Source of the DNA: Salminus brasiliensis
Taxonomy: Eukaryota; Chordata; Actinopteri; Characiformes; Bryconidae
Assembly (NCBI RefSeq): GCF_030463535.1
Contig: NC_132878.1
Span: 86,341,355-86,405,354, forward strand
Direction: 5' to 3'
Length of the DNA stretch: 64,000 bases
The notes under the pieces were generated by a model. It did no database searches and was not told the origin of the DNA. It saw only the letters and a program-made list of their open reading frames with translations. Shown here piece by piece: positions 1-28,292 of the stretch. Positions within the stretch are counted from its first letter, which is position 1. Each line of letters begins with the position of its first letter. A program made the position numbers and the translations under genes.

Positions 1-467
1 TAATAAAATCATAAATACGATTAATAACCAACTGACATTTTGGTACCTCAGACCATGCACTCTCCAGTCCAATAAAGTTCATAACAATCAATCAATTTAT
101 CAAATAAGAGGAAATAAATTAAGGTAAAGCAGAGCAATGAGAAGCAAGTTTGGAGCAAAAAATATGGATAAAGGTCTGTCTGTGCAGCAGCATGGTCCTC
201 CCACTTCGAAAAAGTTTGATTGCTTAGTCTTACCATAGGACCATCAGTGTAAACCAGCGTTTCAAGAAATAATCTGCTGAAACCAGTCTGTTTGCTGGAT
301 CACCTTTCAGTCAGAGGGTAGCCTCAATGATTGGCCACTACTTGCCATTATTATTACTGTATTGTTTAGACAAAGGCAGGACAAGATGCAGAGAAAATGC
401 TTTGACACCAGTCTTATTGGGTTGTAATTGTGCATGGCTCTGTTGAGACTGGTTGCTGGGGGCGGGG
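1..467 (-). other. l3mbtl 3' UTR / downstream sequence
   Basis: AT-rich sequence just downstream of the l3mbtl stop codon. I see no AATAAA or ATTAAA on the minus strand here, so the 3' UTR probably runs past the left edge. No other gene is supported. Confidence 0.4.
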
Positions 468-10001
<9,534 letters not shown>

Positions 10002-10052
10002 CTTTCCCTAAAAGAACAAGGGAGAGCAAGATAAGAAAAAGACATACATAGC

Positions 10053-10447
10053 CAATACGGACAAAAGTATTGGGACACATCTTCATTCGTTGTTTGTTCT
10101 GAAATCAAACGTATTAAAAAAGGTTTTAAAAGAGTTTATCCTGGTTTTGTTGGAGTAACTGTCTCTACTGTCCATGGAAGGTTTTCTATTATTTTTTAAT
10201 CTGATTGCAGTCAGCAACAAAAGCATTAGTGAGGTCAGTATGTTGGATGGTCACCACCCCACCTCATCCCCAAAGTTTTGGATGGAGCACCATCATTCCA
10301 GAGAACACTGTTCCACAGCTCAATACCGAGGGGGGGGCTTTGTATTTCTCTATCCCATATCTGGTTCATGTGCACATCAGCAATGGGTGCAACTTAAAAG
10401 TAGTTGAATGCATTCATTAGGCATGTCCACAAACATTTGGGCACACG
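10053..10447. mobile_element. MITE copy (CACTATATG family), copy C
   Basis: Begins GGACAAAAGTATTGGGACAC and ends with CCACAAACATTTGGGCACAC. Internal words ATGGAGCACCATCATTCCAG and CACAGCTCAAT match the other copies. Located in l3mbtl intron 1, about 50 bp upstream of the first coding exon. Confidence 0.75.
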
Positions 10448-11209
10448 GGGTGGTTTCCCTTAATCCCAGACAGGGACTAAGCCTAGTCCTGGACTACCTT
10501 ATCCTTTCAATAGAATGCTCTATATAACCCATGTGTGCCCATGGCGTATTAAGAAACACATCATGAAAGAGCAGAAAAAAACTAATGCATCAGTTACATG
10601 AAAATACAGGGGAGAATTTGCCAATGGCCTTTCAATTTAATTAGGAGTGGAATGGGACCTGGGACCGTAAAACCTAACCCCCAACAGGTACCAGGGTGCT
10701 GATGTACCATTGTACAGTTGTGTGATAAGGGTGTTTAGTCTTGATATATAATGACACTTGTTTACATCACTATATTTTTCTTAATATTTTGACATTAACA
10801 AAATGCCCAGAAGTGGCAGATTTGAAATACTAATTATTACTACATCATACCCCATTACTTCTCATTACTTATACTACCCCATACTTATTACAGTGATTTT
10901 TACTCAACATTTGCTGCCCTCCATTCACTTAAACAGGACTAATTACACTCTTTGTAATCAACCATGCAGTTTGTCAGTGTTTATGTTCTGTCAGTATTTA
11001 TAGCATAGCATTTCACAATAACAAAAGAAATCACAATACGATAAAAAAGTCATATTGCCTTCGTGTATGATTAATATGTGATGCCCCATAAAGTTAGACC
11101 ATATATCGACTGCCACGTAGCTAGTGATCTATATTTATTAGTGTTTTAAATGATAAGTGGACTCCACTAAAGCACGTGTAAACACGACCCCTTACAGGCC
11201 CACTGCTCA

Positions 11210-13300
11210 TCACTCTGCACACACGTAGATAGCTAGTTGTATCTCCTGGCTTCCCAAAGCGGCATGCACCGTACTGGTACCCTCAGTCGGGTCTCAGGCG
11301 TGCTCAAGCCCGCACAAGACCCAAAAACTTGCTCGCAATTCCGAGACGAACAGCTGGACCCAGCACTCGGAACATTTTTCTTAGGGGTGCAGCCAGAGAA
11401 ACGCCCGCAACTGCACTTACGAAAGAGCTGCGCGTGTCTGCGCCGTTCCCCGCGTGGTCGCTGGGGGGCGACTCGTGCAGTCGGTACAGATTGCACCAAG
11501 CACTTAAACACGGACAAAAACACGGATTTATAATTGTTTGCGGCGGAATTTGGTCGAGAAACACGGCCGAAAATACACTCCCGCCGTTGCCCTGGTCGCA
11601 CTCTGGTGGTTCAAAACCGGAGCAAGCGAGTGAAATAAAAGTTAGACGAACAAGTTCAGCTTTCCGTTGTTTTACAAGAATCTTGTGAAATGTGCAGGTT
11701 GGGTGATGCTCGCGGACTTGTGGCGGTCCTTCAGTGGGACTGTCACCTATGCTCGCGTTTCCCCGCTGGAAAACTACTCGTTTGGGCGTTTTAACGGCGG
11801 TACAGTGCGGACACGGCTGTAATAACGTTCTTTAACCGACCGTTTGTTTTTAAATCAAAACAGCAGCTCGCGCACCGGCAGGGCGGCCGCGTCCAGCAGA
11901 CGGAGGGACCAAACTCGCCCGAAATCGCCTTGTTTCCCGGTCTAAAGTGTGGGGGGCGATTTTATTCCGACCATAAATAAAGTGTAAATGCCCGAGCGCC
12001 CATTATTAGCATTCGGCTGATACAAAATGGCGGAGGATAGCAAAGGGCCGCCGACACGTTTAAACTATGTAAATTCCCGGAGTTGTTCGCTCCAAGTCGC
12101 CCGGCACAGCCTTTATTCAGCACAGGGACGTCGAGTGTATAACTTGCTCTGCTGCAACTGAGTGTTTTCCCTTCGGCCGACAAACTGCTCACTTTCCCCT
12201 TGTCACGGAATGTCGTTAGCGCCTCGGTTAGCCGCGGCTAGCCCGTGCTGCCTAGTTAAACCCGACTGTGGTCCAATTCAAACGGACAGCCGGCTAGCGA
12301 GTGCAACTAGCTTCTGCTAGGAAGGTTAGCCGGCGGACCGCAGTTAAATGCGAAATAGCTAACAGTTTCGTGTCGCGGCTCTCAGCGAGAAAAACACTCG
12401 CAAAGACGGTTAAAAGGACTTGTCGTTCACCGACAAACAACAGAGCGGACTCCGGCGTGCCCAATGCAGGGGGAAAACAGCAAAACGCTCGCTTTTAATT
12501 TCTTCTCCACAAACTTGTCACTTCTATTTATCTCTATCGCTTTAAACGCCACCGCGAACACTTACGACGGCTGCAAACTGTTAAACAAACGCTTCCCCGC
12601 GCACCGGCGCCGTTGTTGGAGCCGTTCGCCGTGCCATTACGACGGTATTTTAAAGAAAAATTGTGCAACTCACCTCGTTTCTCTTTTAACTCTTATTTTG
12701 AGCTGGATGGTTCAGCCGCAGCGCGCATGCGCGAGGTGTTCTGCCTCTTGCCAACTTCGGGGCTCGATAAACTTCAACACAATCAATGGACTGGTACCGC
12801 GCGGGGGGGGAGAGAGCTTCGCGGAGCAAAACGCGTTATAACCCTCCTTATGTCGCTCATGAGACGACTGCAGCTCGATATCCACCCTAAACTTTGTGTT
12901 TGCTCCGGAAAACACGCTACGCCTGTTGTTGTTGTTCAGAGCGGAGTGATGGAGACACATGCGTCCTTCTGAGGAGCCCTGAGAGATGCACTCTGGTCCG
13001 CTGTGCTCAGAGTGTCACTCGTCTCCCCCCACCCTTCTCTTTGAGAAAATGTGGAGACGTGTGGTTATACTATGGTCAACGGAAATCTCCCTGGGCCTTT
13101 GCTCAGCTACACTGCCTTAAACCGAAAAACGTCGCCAAAAACTGAGAGGTTTTGGTTCACCAAGCCTAAAAAAGTGATTTGAGGAATCCGCCGATTTCAG
13201 GTTTCCTGTAACTCGTCACGTGTTTGGATCTTCGCTAGCGCCGAACAAGGCCCTCACTGCGCGACTAACAGACCGCCGCCTTCGTTCAAAGTTTTTTGCA
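11210..13300 (-). promoter_or_regulatory. CpG island promoter of l3mbtl with untranslated exon 1
   Basis: About 2 kb of GC- and CpG-rich sequence in an otherwise AT-rich window, upstream of the first coding exon. On the minus strand a strong donor (GAG|GTGAGT, intron starting at 12673) makes an untranslated first exon ending at 12674. A palindromic NRF1 consensus (GCGCATGCGC, 12723-12732) sits about 50 bp inside that side, and an E-box CACGTG is at 13217-13222. A plus-strand AAAATGGCGG (YY1-like) lies near 12025. No TATA box is obvious, as is usual for CpG-island promoters. The TSS was not located; open frames inside the island look like chance frames of GC-rich DNA. Confidence 0.65.
12674..12840 (-). 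other. Probable untranslated exon 1 of l3mbtl
   Basis: The 3' edge at 12674 is set by the GTGAGT donor; the 5' edge is only a guess from the CpG/NRF1 position. It would splice to the acceptor at 10007 six bases before the start codon, across a 2.67-kb intron. That intron holds most of the CpG island and a MITE copy near 10.05-10.45 kb. Confidence 0.45.
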
Positions 13301-13669
13301 TTGCTACATTTAATACATGGCGTTAAACTGAATTTTATGCAATCAGCAAAGGGACGGGCGTAAAAACGCAGGGACGTTTTTTACGGATTTGACAGCTGCA
13401 GTCGGTGCATGGCGAAGGTAGAACAGATGTGGCGCCATTGCTCCTCCGCTAGATGGCGACGTGAGCGCACAGATACAGGAGACTCGCATGAGTCGATTCC
13501 AAGAGTCGATTGCACAGGTTTCTCGATTACAAAAAATCACGACATAATGAATTGGGATCCGGGGTACAATACAGTAGCTTCTATAATACAGCGGATTGAG
13601 TGAACAACAAGGGATCTTATTATTCGTAAGTAGATAATGCACTCGTGATGGTATGAATGTCAATCTTGC

Positions 13670-14112
13670 TATATTAATGCAATCTCATCTGCGGTCCATC
13701 AAAACCAGCACAACACGTCATGCTAACAGCTTCTTCCCCAGAGCTGTAGCGCTCCTCAATCACAGTGGTCACCTCCCACTGTAAACCTCTAAACTACAAC
13801 TGAACTGTACCAAACCGGACTGAACAGCTATTTGCACTCTGCCTATTTTGCACTATGACTATTTGCACACCTGTACAGATGTCCTTTTCTTTTCTGTAAA
13901 TATATTTTTCAGCTCTTTATTACCTTTATTACCTTTAGTACTTTTTACTTTTTTAATTTATCCCCTACCCTATTTATTGTTTAGTGTCATTTTCCTTTAG
14001 TTTAAGACTGTGTTCTGTGTTTCTTTGTTACTTGTCATACGTGTTGCTCTCACCAAGACAAATTCCTTGTATGGGTAACATACTTGGTGAAATAAAGAGA
14101 TTCTGATTCATT
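13670..14112 (+). mobile_element. 3' end of a non-LTR retrotransposon (L2/CR1-like)
   Basis: The plus-strand translation near 13685-13770 ends with an SFFPRAVALLNH-like block, typical of the reverse-transcriptase C-terminus in fish L2-like LINEs. An AT-rich 3' UTR follows, with AATTCCTTGTATG and AATAAAGAGATTCTGATTC at the end. It is 5'-truncated, as usual for LINE insertions. Confidence 0.65.
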
Positions 14113-14130
14113 TAGTGGTCAAACTGTAAA

Positions 14131-14328
14131 ATAATATTAATAATAACATTAATAATAATAATATAGGTTATTATAATAAGTACAATATAAATAAGAATTC
14201 AGAGCGCAAGAAATAATAATATTAATAATAACATTAATAATAATAATATAGGTTATTATAATAAGTACAATATAAATAAGAATTCAGAGCGCAAGAAATA
14301 ATAATATTAATAATAACATTAATAATAT
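14131..14328. repeat. 85-bp tandem repeat, about 2.3 copies
   Basis: Units start at 14131, 14216 and 14301, exactly 85 bp apart and almost identical. Each contains an AAT-rich half and the word AAGAATTCAGAGCGCAAG. The array directly follows the LINE 3' end. Confidence 0.9.
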
Positions 14329-14884
14329 GCCAGATTGGATTCAGGCAGCCGCTGTTTGATTCATCTTCCACTGGTTAACCTAAAACAAGTCTAAAAAATA
14401 ATAAAAAATAATGTTTAATAATGCAAGTCTGGAGCTGGCTAAATCATCTAAGCTGAACAGGGTCTAGCCAAACTGTGCCTGATTTCCATCCTTCAGGTGA
14501 ATAGACGTTTCAGCACTAGGAACGTGTTTTGATGGTAAGCAATTTTTCTTACACATTTCACCTTTTATTTTGTGTCCTAGTTTGTTCCCAATAAGCTCAG
14601 ACAGCTTGTGTGTGTTGTGAAAATAACGTATTTTTGTTAGGCGGCGGTGTGGAACCGAGTGCAAAGCTTTGGATTCTCCAAAGGAATCGACTCCCAGACT
14701 TTGAAGGGCATCGTTATAACTAGCACATAGGCTTCGGAGCGGTGGTTAACAACCCTACTCCTGTTGTTTAGTCTTCCTGCTGTTTTCCTGATGGGTGATA
14801 CCAAGTTTTACTGTCGATTAGCTACCGAGCCTAATCCAGTATCCAGTACTAATATTCTATTCAATTCTAATTTATTGATATTAC

Positions 14885-15065
14885 GCTTTTAACAACGGAT
14901 GTTGTCACAAAGCAGCTTTACAAGGATCCGGGTCCGAGCCTCTTTTGAGCGAGCCAATGGCGACAGTGGCAAGAGGAAAACTCCATCCGAAATCTTCCAA
15001 ATCTTGAGAGTAACCAAGGCTCGAAAGGGGAAACCTTCATCCTCTCGTCGACATCGATTAGCACA
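14885..15065. repeat. Dispersed fish repeat, copy 1
   Basis: GTTGTCACAAAGCAGCTTTA, GACAGTGGCAAGAGGAAAAC and CAAGGCTCGAAAGGGGAAAC. The same kind of words recur at 45700-45880, so this is a family. No coding. Confidence 0.5.
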
Positions 15066-16111
15066 ACAAATAATTAGACAGCAAGTCTAATTACAGGAAA
15101 TAAACCATACGAAAAGTAGAGTAATGTGAAATAATGGAGAACTAATAGCAAGCTATGCGTTATGAGAATGGGAGAATGGGAGACTCATGAGCAGTGTTAT
15201 TATAGCAGGAGAGGGGATGGAGCTGGTCTAAAGTCCATACATGCTAAGCAGTCACAACTCTGCAGCATCATCCAGAGTAAAACGAATATAGTTTCTTCTT
15301 TATGATTCTTACAGTGAAAACCAGTATGAAATGTGGACATTAGAACATTTGAAAGTCTTTGCATTGGTGTTAAATACAGTGAAATGACACAGACTGCCAC
15401 TGTGTCCCGGATTTCTGCCTTGCACCCAATGATTCTGGGTAGGCTCTGGGCCATACACAACCCTGGCCAAGAATAAGCAGAAAAGATGATGTACTGATGG
15501 ATGGAACTCCAAATTATTATTATATTATAGAGCATGTACCTCACTGTGCTCCTGGGTGTGTGGTTCTATCATTCTTGCGTAACAAGGCGTAACAATCATT
15601 TGTATAGTATGGTAGGCCTATAGAAGTGTGTGGATTTGGACGTAGCCCTTGATTAGCTAGATGAGGTGTGTGAAATTTGGGTTTGAGGTGAAACTTGAGG
15701 GAAGGTAGATCTCCAGGTAGGCTTACATAAAGAATTTGATGAACCCTGAAGTAAATCAAGAAAGTGACAGATTGAGATTTTCACACTCAATAAATATGTC
15801 CTCCACTGTACTGCAATAGGTAGTGGCTAGCCACATGTTTAAGCTTGGATAGACTGAGCAAAAATCATTTGTAGAGAATATTCGATGGTATAATTTGTTT
15901 AAATAAATATGAAATGTAATTTGTAAAACACATAACCTCTGAGATGACCATACATGAACGTCACTACAATGTCATAATTACTAGTAGGAACTTTTGCTGA
16001 TAGTTATACTACAAAGTGGACATTTGTAGTCCACATGGTAAAAAAAACATCTGTGATGCTTCTAACTGGATAAAACAAACATCACTCACTTAAAATGTGA
16101 ATCCTCTGATC

Positions 16112-16117
16112 TTTATT
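16112..16117 (-). terminator. Candidate poly(A) signal of sgk
   Basis: AATAAA on the minus strand (TTTATT on plus), about 1.3 kb downstream of the sgk stop. It would give a 3' UTR of about 1.3 kb, including a fold-back MITE at 16306-16455. Other A-rich signals exist, so the choice is tentative. Confidence 0.35.
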
Positions 16118-16305
16118 GTGCTGCATTATTGCAAAAATAAAAATCGTAACCTTACTATCATTGATGACAGAAAAACAAAAGTAAACAAAACACTTTTTCA
16201 CATTGTGTTCATGTTTCTCTCTTAACCTTTAGTACAAATCACAGCCTACTTATGACCTCTAAAGTGGTAAGTAGGAACTTCTGAGTAGGGCCTGAGGGCA
16301 GCAAA

Positions 16306-16455
16306 GTCTAATCCAGGAATGGGGAACTCTGGTCCTGAACAGTCAGATTCCTAAACACATTTTCAGATTTCCTGCTTGAACACCTCTGATACAACTCAGT
16401 AGTAAAGCAAAGAAACCAGCAAACTGTGTTGGACACCTGTCCCCTGTTTCCCCAA
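16306..16455. repeat. Decayed fold-back element in the probable sgk 3' UTR
   Basis: GGAATGGGGAACTCTGGTCC at one end and TTTCCCCAACTCTGGCC at the other form imperfect inverted arms, with CCTGCTTGAACACCTCTGAT in the middle. Confidence 0.5.
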
Positions 16456-17418
16456 CTCTGGCCTAATTTAATATTTGCAACAGCATATTTAGTATTTTAG
16501 TGTTCAAAAATAGACTTGAAACCTAATGGATGTGCCCTCACATTTTACATGCATCTAGTTTAACCATGAATGTATGGATGAAAGGCTGGTAGCTCTATAC
16601 TGTAAACATGTAGACTGCTTATTAACTTTAAACCTGCTTCACTTCCACAAACCCAACACTTGATCTCCTAGGCCCTTCATAGTGGCAGGGCCCCTGGAAC
16701 CACACCCCAACACCCCCCATAGACATACAGTACTACAATTACGAGATACATCCAACCAGTCTCGACAAAAGCAGTATTTATCTAGGATTTAAGTAGATCT
16801 CCTTGGACATTAGAGCATTGTGGCTACATCAGATTTGTCCAGCCTAACATTTTACAGACATTTAAGAGTGATATCACAGACACTGATTTATCTCCTCAGC
16901 TCAAACCTTAGAAATATTACAAAATAAAAGTTCAGTCTGTGGTACAGACAAAAAATTAAATCTTCAGGATCTGAAAAAAACTTAGTTAATATGATTATCT
17001 TCAGTAATCTTAACACTGCTATACTCCTATATTTATATCCTAACAATAATCATAATATAGCCTAACATACACCTACGTATCATAGTTACACTTGAAACCA
17101 TTTCACTTTTTTTTTCATAGTTTAAACAAAAAAAAGAACATATAAAAACATTCAATCAAGTTGTTATAGATGTTGGATTGCTCTAAGTACTACAAAGACA
17201 ATGAAAACAGTGTGCAAGCACAGTGGTCCAAATTGCCAAACATAATAAATTAAATAAGCAATGTTCAAATAATAAAAAAAAACATTACTTTTCATTAGGC
17301 ACTTTAAGTACAGTAAGATTTTTTTCACATTCTGTTTACATGTCTGTTGGTTTGATCATAAGTATTAAAATGTTCCAGCTCAGTGTCCACTGGTCTGCAT
17401 GGACTGTGAAGAGACATT

Positions 17419-23519
<6,101 letters not shown>

Positions 23520-23720
23520 GTTTAATCACAGCTCAGCGAGTTTCCTGCCCACTTGTGCAGTAGTCAGTGAGCTTGTCCGCAGGCTCGCGCTGCACCGGTC
23601 AGTTCTGGTTGGGAGCCGCTGCCTCAGGAGGACAACCGTGACCGGCTATTTTCTGCAGAGCACGTGGTCCTTCAACGGACCCATGACATCACGCCTGTCG
23701 CCTAGCTACATGCATTAATG
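23520..23720 (-). promoter_or_regulatory. sgk 5' UTR / promoter region
   Basis: A short GC-richer patch just upstream of the sgk start codon. It contains a perfect E-box CACGTG (23661-23666) and a CRE-like TGACATCACG near 23685. No TATA box is clear. The TSS is not resolved. Confidence 0.4.
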
Positions 23721-24348
23721 ACAATCTCAGCTTCCCCATAGGCCAGATATCAGTGACCCCGTGCAGTGGTACAACTCTCCAACACACACAGGACTGAGTA
23801 AATCCAGGGTTCCTTTTTTCATTTGCACAGCATGTCAGGACATTCATGCATTGAGGTGCTTGTGGTGAAGCTGAGGTAATTACAGCAGGATGGTACTACT
23901 AATATACTGTACAGAGTGTGTAGATCTTTATACCATGTTTACACTATAGCAGACAAGACGACAGCAGCAGGTGTAGCCATGGTGGTGCAGGGGAGAGGAC
24001 TACAAGAAGTTGAGGTGATGCAATTACAAAGACAGAATGTGGAATATGGTAAAAATGATAAATATGCAAAGTGTGCAAAGTAGCAGCACACTGTAAACGA
24101 CATCAGCTGAAAATGACAGTGAGAATTTGCATAAAGTCAAATGTGGAGGGTGAGTAACAGCATTGATGCCTGTGTACAGTGTACACTGATCATAGCAGTA
24201 ATATAATATAACAATAAAGTGACTGAGTGTCAAGAGTATTTGGGGATAGATCCACAGCTTCACAACTGGTTCAGTAGCCTGACAGCCTCATCTGATATAT
24301 GGTCATATATTCACATATATCATAAAGGACTGGGCACATATTTAAAAA

Positions 24349-24351
<3 letters not shown>

Positions 24352-24394
<43 letters not shown>
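24352..24394. repeat. (AT)n microsatellite
   Basis: About 20 AT units at the left end of the Tc1 remnant. A second (AT)n run is at 24751-24772, and a third, shorter one is at 23113-23134 in an sgk intron. Confidence 0.95.
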
Positions 24395-24396
<2 letters not shown>

Positions 24397-25192
24397 ACAC
24401 ATATTGGGACACATCACTTACGTTTAAGTGTATAAAACCAAGCACCTAGTCATGCAGTCTGCCTTTACACACATTAGTGAAAATATGGATGGTTCTAAGG
24501 AGCTCACTGAACTCCAGCATGGTACTCTGATAAGATGCCGCCAGTTGCAAGAAGTCAGTTGGTGAAATTTCTTCCCTGCTAGATATTCCACCATAAACTG
24601 TGAGTGGTATCATTGAAAAGTGGAAGCGTTTAGGAACCACAGCAGCTCAGCCCCGAAGTAAAAGAGCGGGGTTACAGAGTGGTGAGGAGCATAATGCAGA
24701 AAAGTCTCCAAAGCTCCAGAGTTCCCAACCGGACCGGATCAACTCCATACATATATATATATATATATATATAATTTACTTTTATATATTGACTTTTCAC
24801 ATTTTACAATATACAATGAACAAACATCCCCCCACCCTTCTCATACCCATTACACCAACTGGAAGTGATATTTTAGAGTGTACAGTCACAAAAGTATTTA
24901 AACCTACATTTTCTATATATACAGAGCAGAGAATACAAAAATCCAACATATACAACAATTTGTAAATGAAATGGTATTTACTTTTGTTGTCCTGAAGCTA
25001 CCTTATATTTATAAACCTTAGTATGTAGCAGTCATTTATGATTCCTATAATAATTAGTATGTGAGGAGGTCTGACAGAGATTCAAAATATTCAATAAACT
25101 GGACCAACTCCCTATTAATGCCTATGGATTTAGAATGGGATGTCATTACTCCTGTAGGTGTAATGTCTAGGCGTCACAATACTTTTGTCCAC
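24391..25192 (+). mobile_element. Remnant of a second Tc1-like transposon
   Basis: The left end has ATATGGACACATATTGGGAC after an (AT)n run; the right end has CACAATACTTTTGTCCACC. Between them is a broken N-terminal transposase reading near 24485 (SKELTELQHGTLI) and near 24600-24680 (VSGIIEKWKRLGTTAAQPRS-like), then a second (AT)n run and a large deletion of the catalytic part. It lies in the sgk-ptpn3 spacer. Confidence 0.75.
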
Positions 25193-26730
25193 CGCCTCCA
25201 CACGCTTGTTATTAATCACCTAACATACACCTAACATGCAACAGCCAGTCAAACTCAGAGGCAGAACCAATCAGAGTCTCCATTTTGGGTAGGGAACAGT
25301 GAAAGCAGCAGCAGATCTAATGAGGCGAGAGAACGGCCACAGCTCATTAATCCAGTAGATGTTTTTGCTGCATTGCACAAATGACTATTTATAGACTAGG
25401 TCACAGTTTGTGTTCCACAACGGGTGGAATGTACTAAGTGTTCATCAAAGTCTTTCTGACTGCTGCCTTAATAGGACCTGATAGGATAGGACCTGATGTT
25501 CTCCAGAGACGTTAGTTAGCCCAGTGAGAACATAGTGTGAACTTTGCATGGTCACTTAATGAAAGCGTTTAATGGGATAGTTATTTTTTGATTCTGGCAG
25601 AGGCTGTATACAGAGCTGGAGGTTAGTGTTAGTCAGTGAGTCAGTGACCCAGTTACTTTCAGAAAAAGTCATTTCTGTCCCCTTGTACACTTGAGTCAGA
25701 GTGTGCTTGTAATATTTAATCCCTCATGAGCAAACTAAGAATTTTATACCTTGTCAAAAGACACAGGGTTGAGTTTTCCAATTAATATTGGTCCGGCCCT
25801 CTTGACATTGTACTGTATCAATCATCAGCGGCCTCTATGTCCCTTACTGTGGCCTTCAGCTAGGACCTCCGCATCAAGGACCATGCAAGGACCTTTCAGA
25901 GTGTAGGGATTTGCTGTCTACACAACGTGGCGGAAGATATTTATATGTGAATAAAAAAGAATTATTATGATCCACACAACATGAAAGATATGTTCATCCT
26001 CCCAAAACTTCCCTCTTCATGAATAAAATCCCTCTTAATATTATTATTTTTATTCAGACATAAGAGGTATATTCACAGTAAAATGTGACAGGGTGGTAAC
26101 TTTCATCGTAAAATGGCCACAGGCCTTCATGTGGTCAAGTTCCTGCCACAGTGCACATGCCAGTCAATATGGAATATAATTTTCTTTGTATTTAAAGTGT
26201 AAAACGTCTCTATTTTGTGACGGGGTGGATGGGTTGAGCTTGATGGACCCTGTCTAACATGAAAAAGCAACAAATAAGCAATAGCCATGTCTGAAACTGT
26301 GCCCTATTCGCTATATAGTGCACTACATTGTACTTCTGTCATTTTGTAGTTGTGTTCAAAATTATAGTGCCACACAGTTTAGACTGTTTAAGCAATCTAT
26401 GTTGCCAGATTGGGAGTTTTCCCGCAAAATAGGGCAGATTTCACAACACTGACATCAGGGCCTTTTACCAGAACTTGAAAGATCACTGTGCAACAAGAGA
26501 GAGTGCATAGTTCTGTGATATACCAGTACATAGTTGTGCTGTTGGAAAATGAAATGAGCAGTGATGCGGTATTGCTTATAAAGGTATGTTTTTATAATAA
26601 ATGATGAAATGATTATACACATGCAAATAAAATAATTTAAATGTTCTTCTTACTTTAAAATTGATTTGTATTTTTTTTTAAAGATAACAGTTATTACTAT
26701 TATTATTATTATTATTATTATTATTGTTTC

Positions 26731-27175
26731 AATCTCATCTCGTATCTCATCCAAGCTCCTAGTTTGCTATTAAATTCTAGGGGAAACATTTACCTTAACT
26801 GTAAACTGTAGATATGATACATATGCAGTCTTAGTGAGAGTTCCAATCAAATCTGAAATATGTCATGTTAGTGTACACTTACACTGTAAAAGTAGATTTG
26901 CGAGGTGCAGACTAAGCATGCTTTGGACTGAGGCAGGAAATGGGAACTCAAGAAACTTCCTAGAGTTTTGGCCAGCTTTAAGACCCACAGCCAGTTTTAT
27001 TGAGTTGAATAAAATCAGTTAAACTGAATAAATGTCTATGTAATTTTTTATTATAATTTCTTTATAATTTCTTTTTTTCTTTTTTTATTGAACTAACAAA
27101 CCATTCAACCACAAACTGCAAGCATGCCATTTGGAATAGACTCAGGCAGAGGATTTACTTCCAATGGCTTTATAC
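26731..27175 (+). repeat. Local duplication, unit 1a
   Basis: Nearly identical to 27961-28292 over TCTCATCCAAGCTCCT, GTTTGCTATTAAATTCTAGG, GATACATATGCAGTCTTAGT and AACCATTCAACCACAAACTG, in the same orientation 1.2 kb apart. This copy is longer in the middle (about 26876-26935 and 26950-27060). Confidence 0.85.
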
Positions 27176-27960
27176 TTTTTACTTTATGATTGATTTGTAA
27201 TTTTTTTAAAGATGACAGTTTACTTTAAGTGTACTTTTTGTGTTTTTTCATGCATGTTGGCGGATTCTAAAATTCAAAAAAGTTTTGGGAGAAAACCACT
27301 GTAGAAATCTGGCAACCCTCTATGCGACGCACTCCTGCACATTTACAAAATCATTCACTTCCTTGTCAGACTCAGTTTTCTATTATAGTGCCCTATACAG
27401 TGATCTGGAGTTTCATATGTAGAAAATCAGAGCTTGCTTGTTTGTTCCAGACTACTCCAGCAGGCCTAATGATGTCACTTCCCCTACAGTACAACAGCTT
27501 TAAGCTCTGGAAACACTTTGGCACATTCTTTTATGCTTAATGCATCTCTTCAAATGTTGTGGACGTAAATGGCACTTCTTATCTGGCTGCATTGTGCTTG
27601 TTATCTGAAATGTGCCACTGTCCACAAGCAAGTGTGTTACGTCCAATATGTCAACACTGTGCTTGAGTTTCACGTCTATGACGGGAAAGTCTTCCACACA
27701 CTGCTGGAACACACTGTATTATAACGCCATGCACACATTCACATCAGCCATGAAAGTCCCGCTAAACAGAACATGACATCTTCAGCATGAACAGCCAGAG
27801 GCTCTTTCTTTCTCTTTCAAGACAGTGTACAGAATACACTACTGTGATGTTTGTCACTTATACTATGACCAAAGCAAGTCACAGACCACAGGGAACAACA
27901 GTGTTGACTTGTGGGAAAGGGGCAATACGTCAACTTTAACCCTCTGATGTCTGTGTTTCT

Positions 27961-28292
27961 ATCTCATCTCATATCTCATCCAAGCTCCTGGTTTGCTATT
28001 AAATTCTAGGGGAAACATTTACCTTAACTGTAAACTGTACCTTAAAGATATGATACATATGCAGTCTTAGTGAGAGGTCCAATCAAATCTGAAATATGTC
28101 ATGTTAGTGTAGAGACAGGAAATGGGAACTTGAGAAAGTTAATTTTGGGCGGCTTTATTTATATTGTATTTTATTTATATATTTTTGTTATTATTTATTT
28201 ACTTTTTTTTTTAACTAACAAACCATTCAACCACAAACTGCAAGCATGACCTTTGGAATAGACTCAGAGGATCTACTTTCCATGGCTTTCAC
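27961..28292 (+). repeat. Local duplication, unit 1b
   Basis: Second copy of the 26731 unit, with a deletion or replacement in the middle, ending near GACTCAGAGGATCTACTTTC. A TTA/ATTT-rich run lies inside. Confidence 0.85.

Larger units (their letters stand above)
13300..17418. other. l3mbtl-sgk spacer and sgk 3' UTR
   Basis: Holds the LINE tail, 85-bp tandem repeat, a dispersed repeat and a fold-back element listed separately, plus a candidate sgk poly(A) signal. The stretch 15.1-16.1 kb shows nothing I recognise. Confidence 0.5.

Noticed and set aside
11233..11688. Several overlapping 86-122 aa open frames in the CpG island
   Set aside because: Stop-poor GC-rich sequence yields open frames on both strands; compositions look random and none has homology I recognise.
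12024..12158. Plus-strand frame MAEDSKGPP... as a new gene start
   Set aside because: Only 44 codons, no donor in phase, no homology; kept only as a promoter-motif observation.
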